Origin: Streptomyces sp. 1222.5 | GTDB taxonomy: Bacteria > Actinomycetota > Actinomycetes > Streptomycetales > Streptomycetaceae | Direction: 5' to 3' | Length of the DNA stretch: 64,000 nt | Assembly: GCF_900105245.1 (NCBI RefSeq) | Contig: NZ_FNSZ01000001.1 | Coordinates: 5,082,001 to 5,146,000 of the forward strand | In this document: positions 18,029 to 27,240 of the stretch, piece after piece | Layout of the letters: the number at the start of each line of letters is the position of its first letter | Numbering within the stretch: the first letter of the stretch is position 1 | Program-made: the position numbers and the translations under genes | The notes under the pieces: generated by a model | Told to the model about the DNA's origin: nothing | The model's database searches: none | What the model saw: only the letters and a program-made list of their open reading frames with translations

Positions 18029-18472
18029 GTGCGTACGTACAGCCCCAAGCCCGGCGATGTGACGCGCCAGTGGCACGTCATCGACGCTCAGGACGTCGTC
18101 CTGGGTCGTCTCGCCACCACCGCAGCGACCCTTCTCCGGGGCAAGCACAAGCCGATCTACGCCCCCCACGTCGACGCTGGTGACTTCGTCATCATCATCA
18201 ACGCGGACAAGGTGCACCTGTCCGGCAACAAGCGGACCCAGAAGATGGCGTACCGCCACTCCGGCTACCCGGGTGGTCTGCGCTCCGTCCGTTACGACGA
18301 GCTCCTCGACAAGAACCCCGAGAAGGCCATCGAGAAGGCCGTCAAGGGCATGCTCCCCAAGAACACGCTGGGCCGTCAGATGCTCTCGAAGCTGAAGGTC
18401 TACAAGGGTGACCAGCACCCGCACGGCGCGCAGCAGCCGCAGCCGTTCGAGATCACCCAGGTCGCGCAGTAA
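18029..18472 (+). CDS. rplM: 50S ribosomal protein L13
   Basis: L13 (147 aa) is an early 50S assembly protein. The GTG at 18029 is chosen because translation then begins [20 protein letters not shown], the Streptomyces L13 start; GAAGG lies 9-13 bases upstream. Seen: [19 protein letters not shown] and [10 protein letters not shown]. It pairs with rpsI as in most bacteria. Confidence 0.96.
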   Translation: MRTYSPKPGDVTRQWHVIDAQDVVLGRLATTAATLLRGKHKPIYAPHVDAGDFVIIINADKVHLSGNKRTQKMAYRHSGYPGGLRSVRYDELLDKNPEKAIEKAVKGMLPKNTLGRQMLSKLKVYKGDQHPHGAQQPQPFEITQVAQ

Positions 18473-18516
18473 CACCGGCCAGACCAAACCAAGCCAAGAG
18501 AATCTGAGGAATAACC

Positions 18517-19038
18517 GTGGCTGAGACCACTGCCGAGCAGCCGCTCGAAGAGACCGAGCTCGTCGACATCGACAGCTACACCACTGAGTCCGAGGTCCCC
18601 GTCGAGGGCGAGTACACCTCGGAGTCCATGGCCTCCCGCTTCGGCGAGCCCCAGCCGGCCGCCGGCCTGGGTCGCCGCAAGAACGCCATCGCCCGCGTCC
18701 GGATCGTTCCGGGCACCGGCAAGTGGAAGATCAACGGTCGCACCCTCGAGGACTACTTCCCGAACAAGGTGCACCAGCAGGAAGTCAACGAGCCCTTCAA
18801 GGTGCTCGAGCTCGAGGGTCGTTACGACGTCGTCGCCCGCATCGCCGGTGGCGGTGTCTCCGGTCAGGCCGGTGCGCTCCGTCTCGGTGTCGCCCGCGCC
18901 CTGAACGAGGCCGACGTCGACAACAACCGCGGCGCCCTGAAGAAGGCCGGCTTCCTCAAGCGCGACGACCGTGCGGTCGAGCGCAAGAAGGCCGGTCTGA
19001 AGAAGGCCCGCAAGGCCCCGCAGTACAGCAAGCGCTAA
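18517..19038 (+). CDS. rpsI: 30S ribosomal protein S9 with acidic N-terminal extension
   Basis: S9 reaches into the P site with its C-terminal KR end (here PQYSKR). The core begins near residue 45 ([26 protein letters not shown]). The first ~44 residues are acidic ([20 protein letters not shown]...), so at 173 aa the protein exceeds E. coli S9 (130 aa). The GTG start has a GAGGAA six bases upstream. Confidence 0.96.
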   Translation: MAETTAEQPLEETELVDIDSYTTESEVPVEGEYTSESMASRFGEPQPAAGLGRRKNAIARVRIVPGTGKWKINGRTLEDYFPNKVHQQEVNEPFKVLELEGRYDVVARIAGGGVSGQAGALRLGVARALNEADVDNNRGALKKAGFLKRDDRAVERKKAGLKKARKAPQYSKR

Positions 19039-19061
19039 ACAGCAGCTGCCTGCTCGTACTC

Positions 19062-19104
19062 CGAACGCCCCGGCGGCACGCCACTTGTGCCGCCGGGGCG
19101 TTCG
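19062..19104 (+). terminator. Strong terminator after rpsI
   Basis: An 18-bp perfect stem (19062-19079 with 19087-19104) with a 7-base loop is followed by TTTATCC, close to a canonical rho-independent terminator. It starts 24 bases after rpsI and closes the ribosomal block. Confidence 0.88.
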
Positions 19105-19216
19105 TTTATCCCCGTCAAGGGCGTATAACGACACAAGACGCTCAAAGGCTTGTGTGATCGGATCTCGTGGCGTCTGCCATCATTCCGGCAGCAAGGACGC
19201 TTCCTCAGGAGGACAA

Positions 19217-20575
19217 GTGGGACGACTCTTCGGCACGGACGGCGTGCGCGGTGTCGCCAACGCGGATCTGACGGCCGAGATGGCGCTCGGCCTGTCCGTC
19301 GCGGCGGCGCACGTGCTGGCCGAGGCGGGTACCTTCGAGGGCCACAAGCCGACGGCGGTGGTCGGACGGGACCCGCGTGCGTCCGGGGAGTTCCTGGAGG
19401 CGGCCGTGGTGGCGGGCCTCGCCAGCGCGGGCGTGGACGTCCTCCGGGTCGGTGTGCTGCCGACGCCGGCCGTCGCCCACCTCACCGGCGCGCTCGGCGC
19501 CGACCTCGGTGTGATGCTCTCCGCCAGCCACAACGCCATGCCGGACAACGGCGTCAAGTTCTTCGCCCGCGGCGGCCACAAACTCGCCGACGATCTGGAG
19601 GACCGGATCGAGGCGGTGTACGAGTCCCACCGGCACGGCGAGCCCTGGCAGCGGCCGACGGGCGCCGGGGTCGGCCGGGTGCGGACCTACGGCGAGGGCT
19701 TCGAGCAGTACGTCACGCACCTCCTGTCGGCGCTGCCCAACCGGCTCGACGGACTGAAGATCGTCCTGGACGAAGCGCACGGCGCGGCCTCGGGGGTCTC
19801 GCCGGAGGCGTTCTCCCGGGCGGGCGCCGAGGTCGTCACGATCGGTGCCGAGCCGGACGGGCTCAACATCAACGCCGGGTGCGGGTCGACCCACCTGGAC
19901 AAGCTGAAGGCCGCCGTCATCGAGCACGGTGCGCACTTCGGCGTCGCGCACGACGGTGACGCGGACCGCTGCCTGGCCGTGGACCACACCGGTGCGGAGG
20001 TCGACGGCGACCAGATCCTCGCCGTGCTCGCGCTGTCGATGCGCGAGCGCTCCGCCCTGCGGGCCGACACGGTCGTCGCCACGGTGATGTCCAACCTGGG
20101 CTTCAAGCTGGCGATGGAGCGCGAGGGCATCCGGTTCGTGCAGACCGGCGTCGGCGACCGGTACGTGCTGGAGGAGATGAAGGAGCACGGCTACGCCCTG
20201 GGCGGCGAGCAGTCCGGGCACGTCATCATCCTCGACCACGCGACGACCGGTGACGGCACGCTGACCGGCCTGCTGCTGGCGGCGCGGATCGCCGAGACCG
20301 GCCGTACCCTGCGGGACCTGGCCTCCGTGATGGAGCGGCTGCCGCAGGTGCTGATCAACGTCCCCGACGTGGACAAGTCCCGCGTGCGGACCTCCGCCGA
20401 CCTCGCCGCCGCCGTCACCGAGGCGGAGCGGGAGCTGGGCGAGACCGGGCGGGTGCTGCTGCGGCCGTCGGGCACCGAGCCGCTGGTGCGGGTCATGGTC
20501 GAGGCCGCCGACATCGAGCAGGCCCGGTCGGTGGCCGGGCGGCTCGCCGACGCCGTGAAGTCGGCCCTCGGATAG
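19217..20575 (+). CDS. glmM: Phosphoglucosamine mutase
   Basis: Converts glucosamine-6-P to glucosamine-1-P for UDP-GlcNAc and peptidoglycan. The GTG start is set by CAGGAGGACAA and gives the family start [12 protein letters not shown]. The phosphoserine motif SASHN has the catalytic Ser at S104; the Mg-binding DGDADR and the C-terminal phosphate-binding RPSGTEP are present. At 452 aa it is normal. It shares a pathway with glmS, two genes downstream. Confidence 0.97.
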   Translation: MGRLFGTDGVRGVANADLTAEMALGLSVAAAHVLAEAGTFEGHKPTAVVGRDPRASGEFLEAAVVAGLASAGVDVLRVGVLPTPAVAHLTGALGADLGVMLSASHNAMPDNGVKFFARGGHKLADDLEDRIEAVYESHRHGEPWQRPTGAGVGRVRTYGEGFEQYVTHLLSALPNRLDGLKIVLDEAHGAASGVSPEAFSRAGAEVVTIGAEPDGLNINAGCGSTHLDKLKAAVIEHGAHFGVAHDGDADRCLAVDHTGAEVDGDQILAVLALSMRERSALRADTVVATVMSNLGFKLAMEREGIRFVQTGVGDRYVLEEMKEHGYALGGEQSGHVIILDHATTGDGTLTGLLLAARIAETGRTLRDLASVMERLPQVLINVPDVDKSRVRTSADLAAAVTEAERELGETGRVLLRPSGTEPLVRVMVEAADIEQARSVAGRLADAVKSALG

Positions 20576-20591
20576 TTCCGGAGCGAGGGAG

Positions 20592-20643
20592 CGGGGAACC
20601 GCTGCCGGGCCGCGGTTCGTCCGTGGCCCGCGGCGGTTCCCCG
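20592..20643. terminator. Bidirectional terminator between glmM and coaA
   Basis: The outer arms CGGGGAACC/GGTTCCCCG and most of the adjoining bases pair (20592-20612 with 20624-20643, two or three mismatches). It lies between convergent genes, 16 bases after glmM and 31 bases from the coaA stop, with T-rich sequence on the right side. Confidence 0.7.
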
Positions 20644-20674
20644 TTTCCGTTTCCGGGTGCCTCCCGCCGGTGCG

Positions 20675-21664
20675 CTACAGCTTGCGCAGCCTCAGCCGCT
20701 GGACCTTGTGGTCCGCGCCCTTGCGGACGATCAGGGTGGCCCGGCCGCGGGTGGGGGCGATGTTCTCCACCAGGTTGGGCTTGTTGATCGTGCGCCAGAG
20801 CGTGCGGGCGTAGTCGAGGGCCTCCTCCTCCGAGACCTGGGTGTACTTGCGGAAGTACGAGTTGGGGTTCTGGAAGGCGGTCCGGCGCAGCTTCTTGAAG
20901 CGGCTGAGGTACCAGCTCTCGATGTCCTCGCCGCTGGCGTCGACGTACACGCTGAAGTCGAAGTAGTCGGCGAGACCGACCCGGGTGCGGCCGTCCTTGC
21001 CGGGCAGGGCGGGCTGGAGGACGTTCAGCCCCTCGACGATCAGGATGTCCGGGCGGCGCACGGTGAGCTTCTCGCCCGGCACGATGTCGTAGATCAGGTG
21101 GGAGTAGACGGGCGCGGACACCTCGCCCTTGCCGGCCTTGATGTCGGCGACGAAGCGGGTGAGGGCCCGGCGGTCGTAGGACTCGGGGAATCCCTTCCGC
21201 GACATCAGGCCGCGGGCCTCCAGCTCCTCGGTGGGCAGCAGGAAACCGTCCGTCGTGACCAGCTCCACGCGCGGGTGCTCGGGCCAGCGGGAGAGCAGCG
21301 CCTGGAGCAGACGGGCCACGGTGGACTTCCCCACGGCCACGGAGCCGGCGACCCCTATGACGAACGGGGTGCCGGACTGGGTGCCCTGCTCGCCGAGGAA
21401 GGTGTTGAGCGCGCCCCGCAGGCCGTCGGTGGCGCCGACGTAGAGGTTGAGGAGCCGGGAGAGCGGGAGGTAGATGTCCCGCACCTCGTCGAGGTCGATG
21501 ACGTCGCCCAGACCGCGGAGCTTCTCCACCTCCTCGGCGGTGAGCGGCAGCGGTGTCTTGTCGCGCAGCGCGCTCCACTCGGCACGGGTGAGGTCGACGT
21601 AGGGAGTCGCCTCCGGCCTTTGCCGGTGGGCGCTCCGGGGCATCGAGGAGACCGGTGAGATCAC
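20675..21664 (-). CDS. coaA: Pantothenate kinase, type I
   Basis: Phosphorylates pantothenate in the first committed step of CoA synthesis. The 329-aa protein has a P-loop [12 protein letters not shown] at residues 104-115 and the family segments TTDGFLLP and RKGFPESYD. The N-terminal [27 protein letters not shown] matches the Streptomyces form I recall. It is divergent from glmS across a 152-base spacer. Confidence 0.95.
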   Translation of the reverse strand: MISPVSSMPRSAHRQRPEATPYVDLTRAEWSALRDKTPLPLTAEEVEKLRGLGDVIDLDEVRDIYLPLSRLLNLYVGATDGLRGALNTFLGEQGTQSGTPFVIGVAGSVAVGKSTVARLLQALLSRWPEHPRVELVTTDGFLLPTEELEARGLMSRKGFPESYDRRALTRFVADIKAGKGEVSAPVYSHLIYDIVPGEKLTVRRPDILIVEGLNVLQPALPGKDGRTRVGLADYFDFSVYVDASGEDIESWYLSRFKKLRRTAFQNPNSYFRKYTQVSEEEALDYARTLWRTINKPNLVENIAPTRGRATLIVRKGADHKVQRLRLRKL

Positions 21665-21803
21665 AGTCCATTGTTAACGGAGTTTGAACAGGACGGCGGG
21701 TGGGGTCCGTCACGCCGCGCGACCTCGCCGCGGGCCCTTCGTACGACGGTGGGAATTTCCGATTTCGGGCAGGGAGAGGCCTGTTCGGAACGATCGCGGG
21801 TCG

Positions 21804-21809
21804 TAGGCT
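21804..21809 (+). promoter_or_regulatory. -10 box TAGGCT placing glmS as a leaderless transcript
   Basis: TAGGCT ends 7 bases before the glmS ATG (21817), so transcription would start at or next to the A of ATG. There is no Shine-Dalgarno sequence in GTAGGCTGCGGCAC. The -35 (CTGTTC, 17 bases upstream) is weak. Leaderless genes with TANNNT 6-7 bases upstream are common in Streptomyces. Confidence 0.45.
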
Positions 21810-21816
21810 GCGGCAC

Positions 21817-23664
21817 ATGTGCGGAATCGTGGGATACGTAGGGTCGCAGTCGGCGCTCGATGTCGTGATGGCCGGGCTGAAGCGGCTGGAGTACCGGGGG
21901 TACGACTCGGCGGGTGTCGCCGTGCTCGCGGACGGCGGTCTGGCCGCGGCGAAGAAGGCCGGGAAGCTGGTCAACCTGGAGAAGGAACTGGTCGAACGGC
22001 CGCTGCCGACCGGCTCCACGGGCCTCGGCCACACGCGCTGGGCCACGCACGGCGGTCCGACGGACGCGAACGCGCATCCGCACCTGGACAACGCGGGCCG
22101 GGTCGCCGTGGTGCACAACGGCATCATCGAGAACTTCGCGGTGCTGCGGGCGGAACTGGCCGAGCGGGGCCACGAGCTGACCTCCGAGACGGACACCGAG
22201 GTGGTCGCCCACCTGCTGGCCGAGGAGTTCTCCGGGGCCGCCGACCTGGCGGAGGCGATGCGGCTGGTGTGCCGCCGGCTGGAGGGCGCGTTCACCCTGG
22301 TCGCGGTGCACGCCGACGAGCCGGACGTGGTCGTCGGCGCGCGGCGGAACTCCCCTCTCGTGGTGGGCGTCGGCGAGGGCGAGGCGTTCCTGGCCTCCGA
22401 CGTCGCCGCGTTCATCGCGCACACGCGGTCCGCGATCGAGCTGGGCCAGGACCAGGTGGTGGAGCTGCGCCGCGACGGCGTGACGGTGACGGGTTTCGAC
22501 GGCCGTCCGGCCGAGACCCACTCGTACCACGTGGACTGGGACGCCTCCGCCGCGGAGAAGGGCGGCTACGACTACTTCATGCTGAAGGAGATCGCCGAGC
22601 AGCCCAAGGCGGTCGCCGACACCCTGCTCGGGCGGATCGACCCGTCCGGCTCGCTGACCCTGGACGAGGTGCGGATCAGTCCCTCCGAGCTGCGTGAGCT
22701 CGACAAGGTCGTGATCGTCGCCTGCGGTACGGCCTTCCACGCCGGCCTGATCGCCAAGTACGCCATCGAGCACTGGACGCGCATCCCGTGCGAGGTGGAG
22801 CTGGCCAGCGAGTTCCGGTACCGGGACCCGATCCTGGACGGGCAGTCGCTGGTGATCGCCATCTCCCAGTCCGGCGAGACCATGGACACCCTGATGGCGC
22901 TGCGGCACGCCCGCGAGCAGGGCTCCAAGGTGCTGGCGATCTGCAACACCAACGGCTCGACGATCCCGCGCGAGTCGGACGCGGTGCTGTACACGCACGC
23001 CGGCCCGGAGGTCGCCGTCGCCTCCACCAAGGCGTTCATGACCCAGCTGGTGGCCTGCTACCTGGTCGCCCTGTACCTCGGCCAGGTGCGCGGCACCAAG
23101 TGGGGCGACGAGATCCAGGCCGTCATCAGGGACCTGTCGCGGATCTCCGAGGACGTCGAGCGGGTCCTGGAGACGATGGAGCCGGTACGGGCCCTCGCCC
23201 GCACGCTGTCCACGAAGAACACGGTGCTGTTCCTGGGCCGGCACGTGGGCTACCCGGTCGCCCTCGAAGGCGCCCTGAAGCTCAAGGAACTGGCCTACAT
23301 GCACGCCGAGGGCTTCGCGGCGGGCGAGCTGAAGCACGGGCCGATCGCGCTGATCGAGGAGGACCTGCCGGTGGTGGTGGTCGTGCCGTCGCCGCGCGGC
23401 CGGTCCGTCCTGCACGACAAGATCGTCTCCAACATCCAGGAGATCCGGGCGCGGGGAGCGCGCACGATCGTGATCGCGGAGGAGGGCGACGAGGCGGTGG
23501 TCCCGTACGCCGACCACCTGATCCGCATCCCGGCCACGCCGACCCTGCTCCAGCCGCTGGTGGCCACGGTGCCGCTGCAGGTGTTCGCGTGCGAACTGGC
23601 CACCGCCCGCGGCAACGAGGTGGACCAGCCGCGCAACCTGGCGAAGTCCGTGACGGTGGAGTGA
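21817..23664 (+). CDS. glmS: Glutamine--fructose-6-phosphate aminotransferase (isomerising)
   Basis: Makes glucosamine-6-P from fructose-6-P and glutamine, the entry to amino-sugar synthesis. The ATG gives MCGIVGYVG with the catalytic Cys2 of the glutaminase domain (about 1-220). Two SIS domains follow, with CGTAFHAG and SQSGETMDTLMAL in the first and LGRHVGYPVALEGALKLKELAY in the second, and the end KSVTVE. Length 615 aa is normal. Longer upstream readings lack family similarity. No glmS ribozyme is seen upstream. Confidence 0.96.
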   Translation: MCGIVGYVGSQSALDVVMAGLKRLEYRGYDSAGVAVLADGGLAAAKKAGKLVNLEKELVERPLPTGSTGLGHTRWATHGGPTDANAHPHLDNAGRVAVVHNGIIENFAVLRAELAERGHELTSETDTEVVAHLLAEEFSGAADLAEAMRLVCRRLEGAFTLVAVHADEPDVVVGARRNSPLVVGVGEGEAFLASDVAAFIAHTRSAIELGQDQVVELRRDGVTVTGFDGRPAETHSYHVDWDASAAEKGGYDYFMLKEIAEQPKAVADTLLGRIDPSGSLTLDEVRISPSELRELDKVVIVACGTAFHAGLIAKYAIEHWTRIPCEVELASEFRYRDPILDGQSLVIAISQSGETMDTLMALRHAREQGSKVLAICNTNGSTIPRESDAVLYTHAGPEVAVASTKAFMTQLVACYLVALYLGQVRGTKWGDEIQAVIRDLSRISEDVERVLETMEPVRALARTLSTKNTVLFLGRHVGYPVALEGALKLKELAYMHAEGFAAGELKHGPIALIEEDLPVVVVVPSPRGRSVLHDKIVSNIQEIRARGARTIVIAEEGDEAVVPYADHLIRIPATPTLLQPLVATVPLQVFACELATARGNEVDQPRNLAKSVTVE

Positions 23665-23689
23665 GCCGGGACCGGGCGCCGGGCACCGC

Positions 23690-24538
23690 TCAGCGGGCGG
23701 TGCTCGACTCCCAGCTGGCCAGCAGGGCGAGGCGCTCGGCGGTCTCCGAGCCCGGCTCCGGCGTGTAGACGACGATCGTCTGCTCCGGTTCCGCGGGGAC
23801 CGTCAGCGTCTCGTACGGCAGGGTCAGCAGGCCTGCCACGGGGTGCCGTACCTTCTTCACGCCGTACGCGCACTCCGCGACCTCGTGGTCCGCCCACAGC
23901 CGGCGGAAGTCCTCGCTCTTCAGTGACAGTTCGCCGACCAGCGCGCACAGCTCGGTGTCGTCGGCGTACCGGCCCGCGTTCAGCCGCAGGTGGGCGACGG
24001 TCTGGGCGGCCACCGCGGCCCACTCGGGGTAGAGGTCCCGGCCCGCGGGGTCGAGGAAGACCTGCCGGGGGACGTTCGGCACGGCCGGCGCCGCACGGCT
24101 GAAGCCGCTCACCGCGTCGGCGAGCGCGTTCCACGCCAGGACGTCCATGCGGCGGCCCAGGACGAACGCCGGGCTGCGCTCCATGCCGTCCAGCAGTCTG
24201 CGGATGCCGGGGCGGACGCGGGACCCGGGTGCCTGCCGCTCGCGGGGGCGGCGGGGCGGCCGGGCGACCGTCCGCAGGTGGGCGTGCTCGGTCTCGTCCA
24301 GCCGCAGGACCCGCGCGATCGCGTCCAGGACGGCGTCGCTGACGCTCTGCCCCCGGCCCTGTTCCAGCCGGATGTAGTAGTCCACGCTCACCCCGGCGAG
24401 CTGGGCCACCTCCTCGCGGCGCAGGCCCGGCACCCGGCGCCGCCCGTGCGCGGGCAGCCCCACCTCTTCGGGCTGGATGCGGGCGCGGCGCGAGCGCAGG
24501 AAGTCGCCGACCTCCCCTTCTCGCCATTCCCCGTTCAT
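23690..24538 (-). CDS. XRE/MmyB-like transcriptional regulator
   Basis: A 282-aa protein with an N-terminal helix-turn-helix (about residues 10-85: GLRREEVAQLAGVSVDYYIRLEQGRG) and a C-terminal MmyB-type ligand-binding region (about 100-280: LAWNALADAVSG, then RHPVAGLLTLPYETL). This family is frequent in Streptomyces and often sits back to back with an SDR gene, as here. The ATG MNGEWREGEVGDFLRSRRARI gives the expected N-terminus. It converges with glmS, 25 bases apart. It probably represses the divergent oxidoreductase and itself. Confidence 0.88.
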   Translation of the reverse strand: MNGEWREGEVGDFLRSRRARIQPEEVGLPAHGRRRVPGLRREEVAQLAGVSVDYYIRLEQGRGQSVSDAVLDAIARVLRLDETEHAHLRTVARPPRRPRERQAPGSRVRPGIRRLLDGMERSPAFVLGRRMDVLAWNALADAVSGFSRAAPAVPNVPRQVFLDPAGRDLYPEWAAVAAQTVAHLRLNAGRYADDTELCALVGELSLKSEDFRRLWADHEVAECAYGVKKVRHPVAGLLTLPYETLTVPAEPEQTIVVYTPEPGSETAERLALLASWESSTAR

Positions 24539-24571
24539 GCCCTCGATCGTAGGGCAGCGGCGGCCCGCGAA

Positions 24572-24608
24572 CCTGGTACTGCCAGACCCAGGAAAAGCGC
24601 ATCCCTGG
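24572..24608. promoter_or_regulatory. Operator candidate between the MmyB-like regulator and the SDR gene
   Basis: CCTGG (24572), CCAGG (24588) and CCTGG (24604) recur with exactly 11-base spacers, so alternating half-sites are spaced 16 bases apart. The first site also reads CTGGTACTGCCAG, a palindrome with a 5-base centre. It lies in the 148-base divergent spacer, where an autoregulating repressor would bind. Binding is inferred. Confidence 0.5.
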
Positions 24609-24686
24609 GTACGGCCGCCGGATGCGGCGAGGGTGGTGTCAGCCGCCGGGGAGACGCCCCGGCGAGGTGATCCAGGGGGAACACCC

Positions 24687-25448
24687 ATGTCGTACGAGAA
24701 CCTGTCCGGCCGTACCGCCGTCGTCACCGGGGCCGCCAGCGGCATCGGCGAGGCCGTCGCGCTCCAGCTCGCCGCCCAGGGCGCCCGGGTGGCGCTGCTG
24801 GCCCGGCGCGCTGACCGGCTGGACGCCGTGGTGGAGAAGATCCGGGCGGACGGCGGCCGGGCGCTGGCCGTGACCGCCGACGTCACCGACGACGCGTCCG
24901 TCGAGGCCGCCCGGGAACTGGTCCACGAGACGTTCGGGGCCGTCGACCTCGTCGTCAACAACGCCGGTGTCATGCTGCCGAACCCGGTCGGCGCGGGCCG
25001 GCTCGACGAGTGGCAGCGGATGCTCGACACCAATGTCACCGGGGTGCTGCGGATCATCCGGGCCTTCACCGCCGACCTGGTGGCGGCCGCTGCCGAGGGC
25101 CGCACCGCCGACCTGGTGAACGTCTCGTCGATCGGCGCCCACGTGCCCTTCCCGGACTACGCGGTGTACGGGGCGACCAAGGCGGCCGTCACGTACCTGT
25201 CGCAGTCGCTGCGCACCGAGTTCGGACCGCGGGACGTCCGGGTCACCAACATCGAGCCGGGGCTGACGGACACCGAGCTGAAGACGCACGTCGACAGCGC
25301 GGAGCTGGCCGGGCAGCTGGACGGCATGTTCGACGCGATCGGCGGGCTCGCGGCGGCCGAGGTCGCGGACGTCGTCGCCTACGTCACCAGCCGGCCCCGG
25401 CACGTCAACCTCCGCCAGATCGTGGTGCTGCCGACCCGGCAGGCGTGA
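24687..25448 (+). CDS. Short-chain dehydrogenase/reductase (SDR)
   Basis: A 253-aa classical SDR. Cofactor motif TGAASGIG is at residues 14-21, NNAG at 91-94, and the catalytic S148, Y161 and K165. R40-R41 after the second strand (LLARRADR) suggest NADP(H). Substrate cannot be read from sequence. The ATG is preceded by CAGGGGGAACACCC. It is divergent from an MmyB-like regulator, which suggests induction by a substrate-like ligand. Confidence 0.92.
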   Translation: MSYENLSGRTAVVTGAASGIGEAVALQLAAQGARVALLARRADRLDAVVEKIRADGGRALAVTADVTDDASVEAARELVHETFGAVDLVVNNAGVMLPNPVGAGRLDEWQRMLDTNVTGVLRIIRAFTADLVAAAAEGRTADLVNVSSIGAHVPFPDYAVYGATKAAVTYLSQSLRTEFGPRDVRVTNIEPGLTDTELKTHVDSAELAGQLDGMFDAIGGLAAAEVADVVAYVTSRPRHVNLRQIVVLPTRQA

Positions 25449-25471
25449 ACGGCCCGGCGGAGCGGTCCCGT

Positions 25472-25918
25472 TCAGCGGTCCCCGGCGGACCGGTCCCCGC
25501 GCCGGCCGGCGAACAGCTCCGGGTTGACGCGTACGGCCTGCACCGCGTTGACACCGACGATGCCGATCCAGGCGACCACCATCCCGGACAGCCCGGCGAG
25601 GCCGCCGGCGATGGCGGACAGCGGGATCGCCAGCACCAGTGTGATGAGGGCGAAGCCGTACCGCTCGGCCCAGGAGTCGGCCGGCCGGGGCCGCCGGGTG
25701 CCGCGCGCGGCCGCCATCTGCTGCTCGGCGAGGTGCCGCCGCGCCCGGCGGTCCACCACGTCGTCGATCCGCTGCTCGACACGCTCCAGGAAGGAGTCCA
25801 CGAGCGCGGAGTCGTAGTCGTCGCCCAGGTCCCTGCGTGCCCGCACGGTGGCGTCGAGGTCCTTCTTCAGGTCGGGGTCGTCCCTGAGGCCGACGTCCCG
25901 GGGGTCCGATGCGCTCAT
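25472..25918 (-). CDS. Small two-TM membrane protein, function unknown
   Basis: A 148-aa protein. Residues 1-80 are charged and largely helical (DPDLKKDLDATVRARRDLGDDYDSALVDSFLERVEQR within two stretches). Two membrane helices lie at about 88-109 and 111-128, then a basic tail. This resembles the many small actinobacterial integral membrane proteins without a role. It converges with the SDR gene (23 bases) and is divergent from the RpiR-type regulator. Confidence 0.75.
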   Translation of the reverse strand: MSASDPRDVGLRDDPDLKKDLDATVRARRDLGDDYDSALVDSFLERVEQRIDDVVDRRARRHLAEQQMAAARGTRRPRPADSWAERYGFALITLVLAIPLSAIAGGLAGLSGMVVAWIGIVGVNAVQAVRVNPELFAGRRGDRSAGDR

Positions 25919-26261
25919 GGCGTCCACCCTAGGGAGCGGCCGGGGCGGCCGCACTGGGGCTAGCCCCCCGCTCCGGCCGGGGGCCGGCCTCCGCGCGGAC
26001 GCGCACGGGCCGGGTCCGGTCGGGGGATCCCCTTGTTCCGGCTGTATAGGGTCATGCAGAGTACTTGGTAGGTGAATAGGTAGTCGTAGTCGAACCCGGG
26101 TGCGAGGGGAGGACGAGGCCGATGCCGTCTCGCGTCGTCGTGGATGTGCCGCTCGGTGCTCCGCGGACTCCGTCCGCCCCCGCCGCGTACGGCCACGCTG
26201 TACTCTCCCGGGACGGCGAGAGGCGAAGCCGGTTCCGGGGCATCTGGAGGGGGAGCGCGGC
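25919..26261. other. 343-base divergent intergenic region with an AT-richer patch
   Basis: No gene is called here. Most of the region is GC-rich and featureless, but bases ~26033-26100 are clearly lower in G+C and contain direct repeats (TAGGTGAATAGGT, then GTAGTCGTAGTCG). TTGTTC (26034-26039), 18 bases, CAGAGT (26058) could be a promoter for the regulator gene to the right. An antisense open frame through it has no recognisable homology. Confidence 0.4.
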
Positions 26262-27146
26262 ATGAGCGTGGACAGCGGTACGACCGGGGCGTCCGGCATG
26301 ACGTCCGGCGCGGCGGACAGCCCGGCCAGCCGGCTCCAGGCGCTCTTCGAGGGGCACCGGCTCACCCCGACCCAGCGCCGCATCGCGCACAGCATGGTCC
26401 GGCGCGCCTCCGACGTGCCCTTCCTCTCCAGCGTGGAGCTGGCCGAGCTGGCGGGCGTCAGCCAGCCGTCGGTGACCCGGTTCGCGGTCGCGCTCGGCTT
26501 CGACGGCTACCCGGCGCTGCGCAAGCACCTGCGCGAGGTCGTGCCCGCCGAACCGGCCGCCGAGGCCGGCTCCTACAACGAGTACCAGCAGGCCGTCGAG
26601 GCCGAGATCGAGAACCTCAGGCACCTCGCCGACCTGCTCGCCGACCCCCGGCCGGTGCAGCGGGCCGGCCGGATCCTGGCCGCCTCCCGTCCGCTGCCGG
26701 TGCTCGGCCTGCGTGCCGCCGCCTCCCAGGCCTACGGCTTCGCCTACTTCGCCGCCAAGGTGCACCCGGACGTCCGGCTGCTCAACGAGGGCGGCACGAT
26801 GATCCACGACCGTATCGACGCGGCCGTCCGCGCGGGTGCCTCGGCCCTGCTGTGCTTCGCGCTGCCCCGGCACCCGCGCGAGGTCGTCGACACCCTCGCC
26901 CACGCCAGGGACGCCGGCCTGACCGTCGTCACGGTCGCCGACTCGGCGTTCGCGCCGGTCGCGAGGCACTCCGACCTGCTGCTCCCCGCCGCCGTCGGCA
27001 CCGGGCTCGCCTTCGACACGGCGTGCGCGCCGATGCTGCTCGGCCGGGTGCTGCTGGAGGCGCTCTGTGACGACCTGCCGGACGCGCAGGCACGCCTGGA
27101 GGAGTTCGACGCGAACGCGGCGGCGCGGGGCCTGTTCGTGGAGTGA
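26262..27146 (+). CDS. MurR/RpiR-family transcriptional regulator (HTH-SIS)
   Basis: A 294-aa regulator with an RpiR-type helix-turn-helix (about residues 26-92: LTPTQRRIAHSMV, SSVELAELAGVSQPSVTRFAVALGFDGYPA in two stretches) and a SIS sugar-phosphate-binding domain (about 130-275). SIS regulators usually respond to phosphosugars or related metabolites. The ATG follows CTGGAGGGGGAGCGCGGC. The target is not evident. Candidates are itself, the glm genes 3-7 kb left, or the hut operon 5 kb right. Confidence 0.9.
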   Translation: MSVDSGTTGASGMTSGAADSPASRLQALFEGHRLTPTQRRIAHSMVRRASDVPFLSSVELAELAGVSQPSVTRFAVALGFDGYPALRKHLREVVPAEPAAEAGSYNEYQQAVEAEIENLRHLADLLADPRPVQRAGRILAASRPLPVLGLRAAASQAYGFAYFAAKVHPDVRLLNEGGTMIHDRIDAAVRAGASALLCFALPRHPREVVDTLAHARDAGLTVVTVADSAFAPVARHSDLLLPAAVGTGLAFDTACAPMLLGRVLLEALCDDLPDAQARLEEFDANAAARGLFVE

Positions 27147-27240
27147 ACCCGCGCGCGCGTTCTCAGACTCGTCTCACGTTCTGCCACTACCTTCCCTGCC
27201 GGTAAGGGTGACCGACACGGATGTGACACGGGAGGCCGGC

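Noticed and set aside
26036-26110. tRNA-like or attachment-site-like sequence with TCGAACCC
   Set aside because: The TCGAACCC resembles a T-loop, but no acceptor, D or anticodon stems can be built around it.
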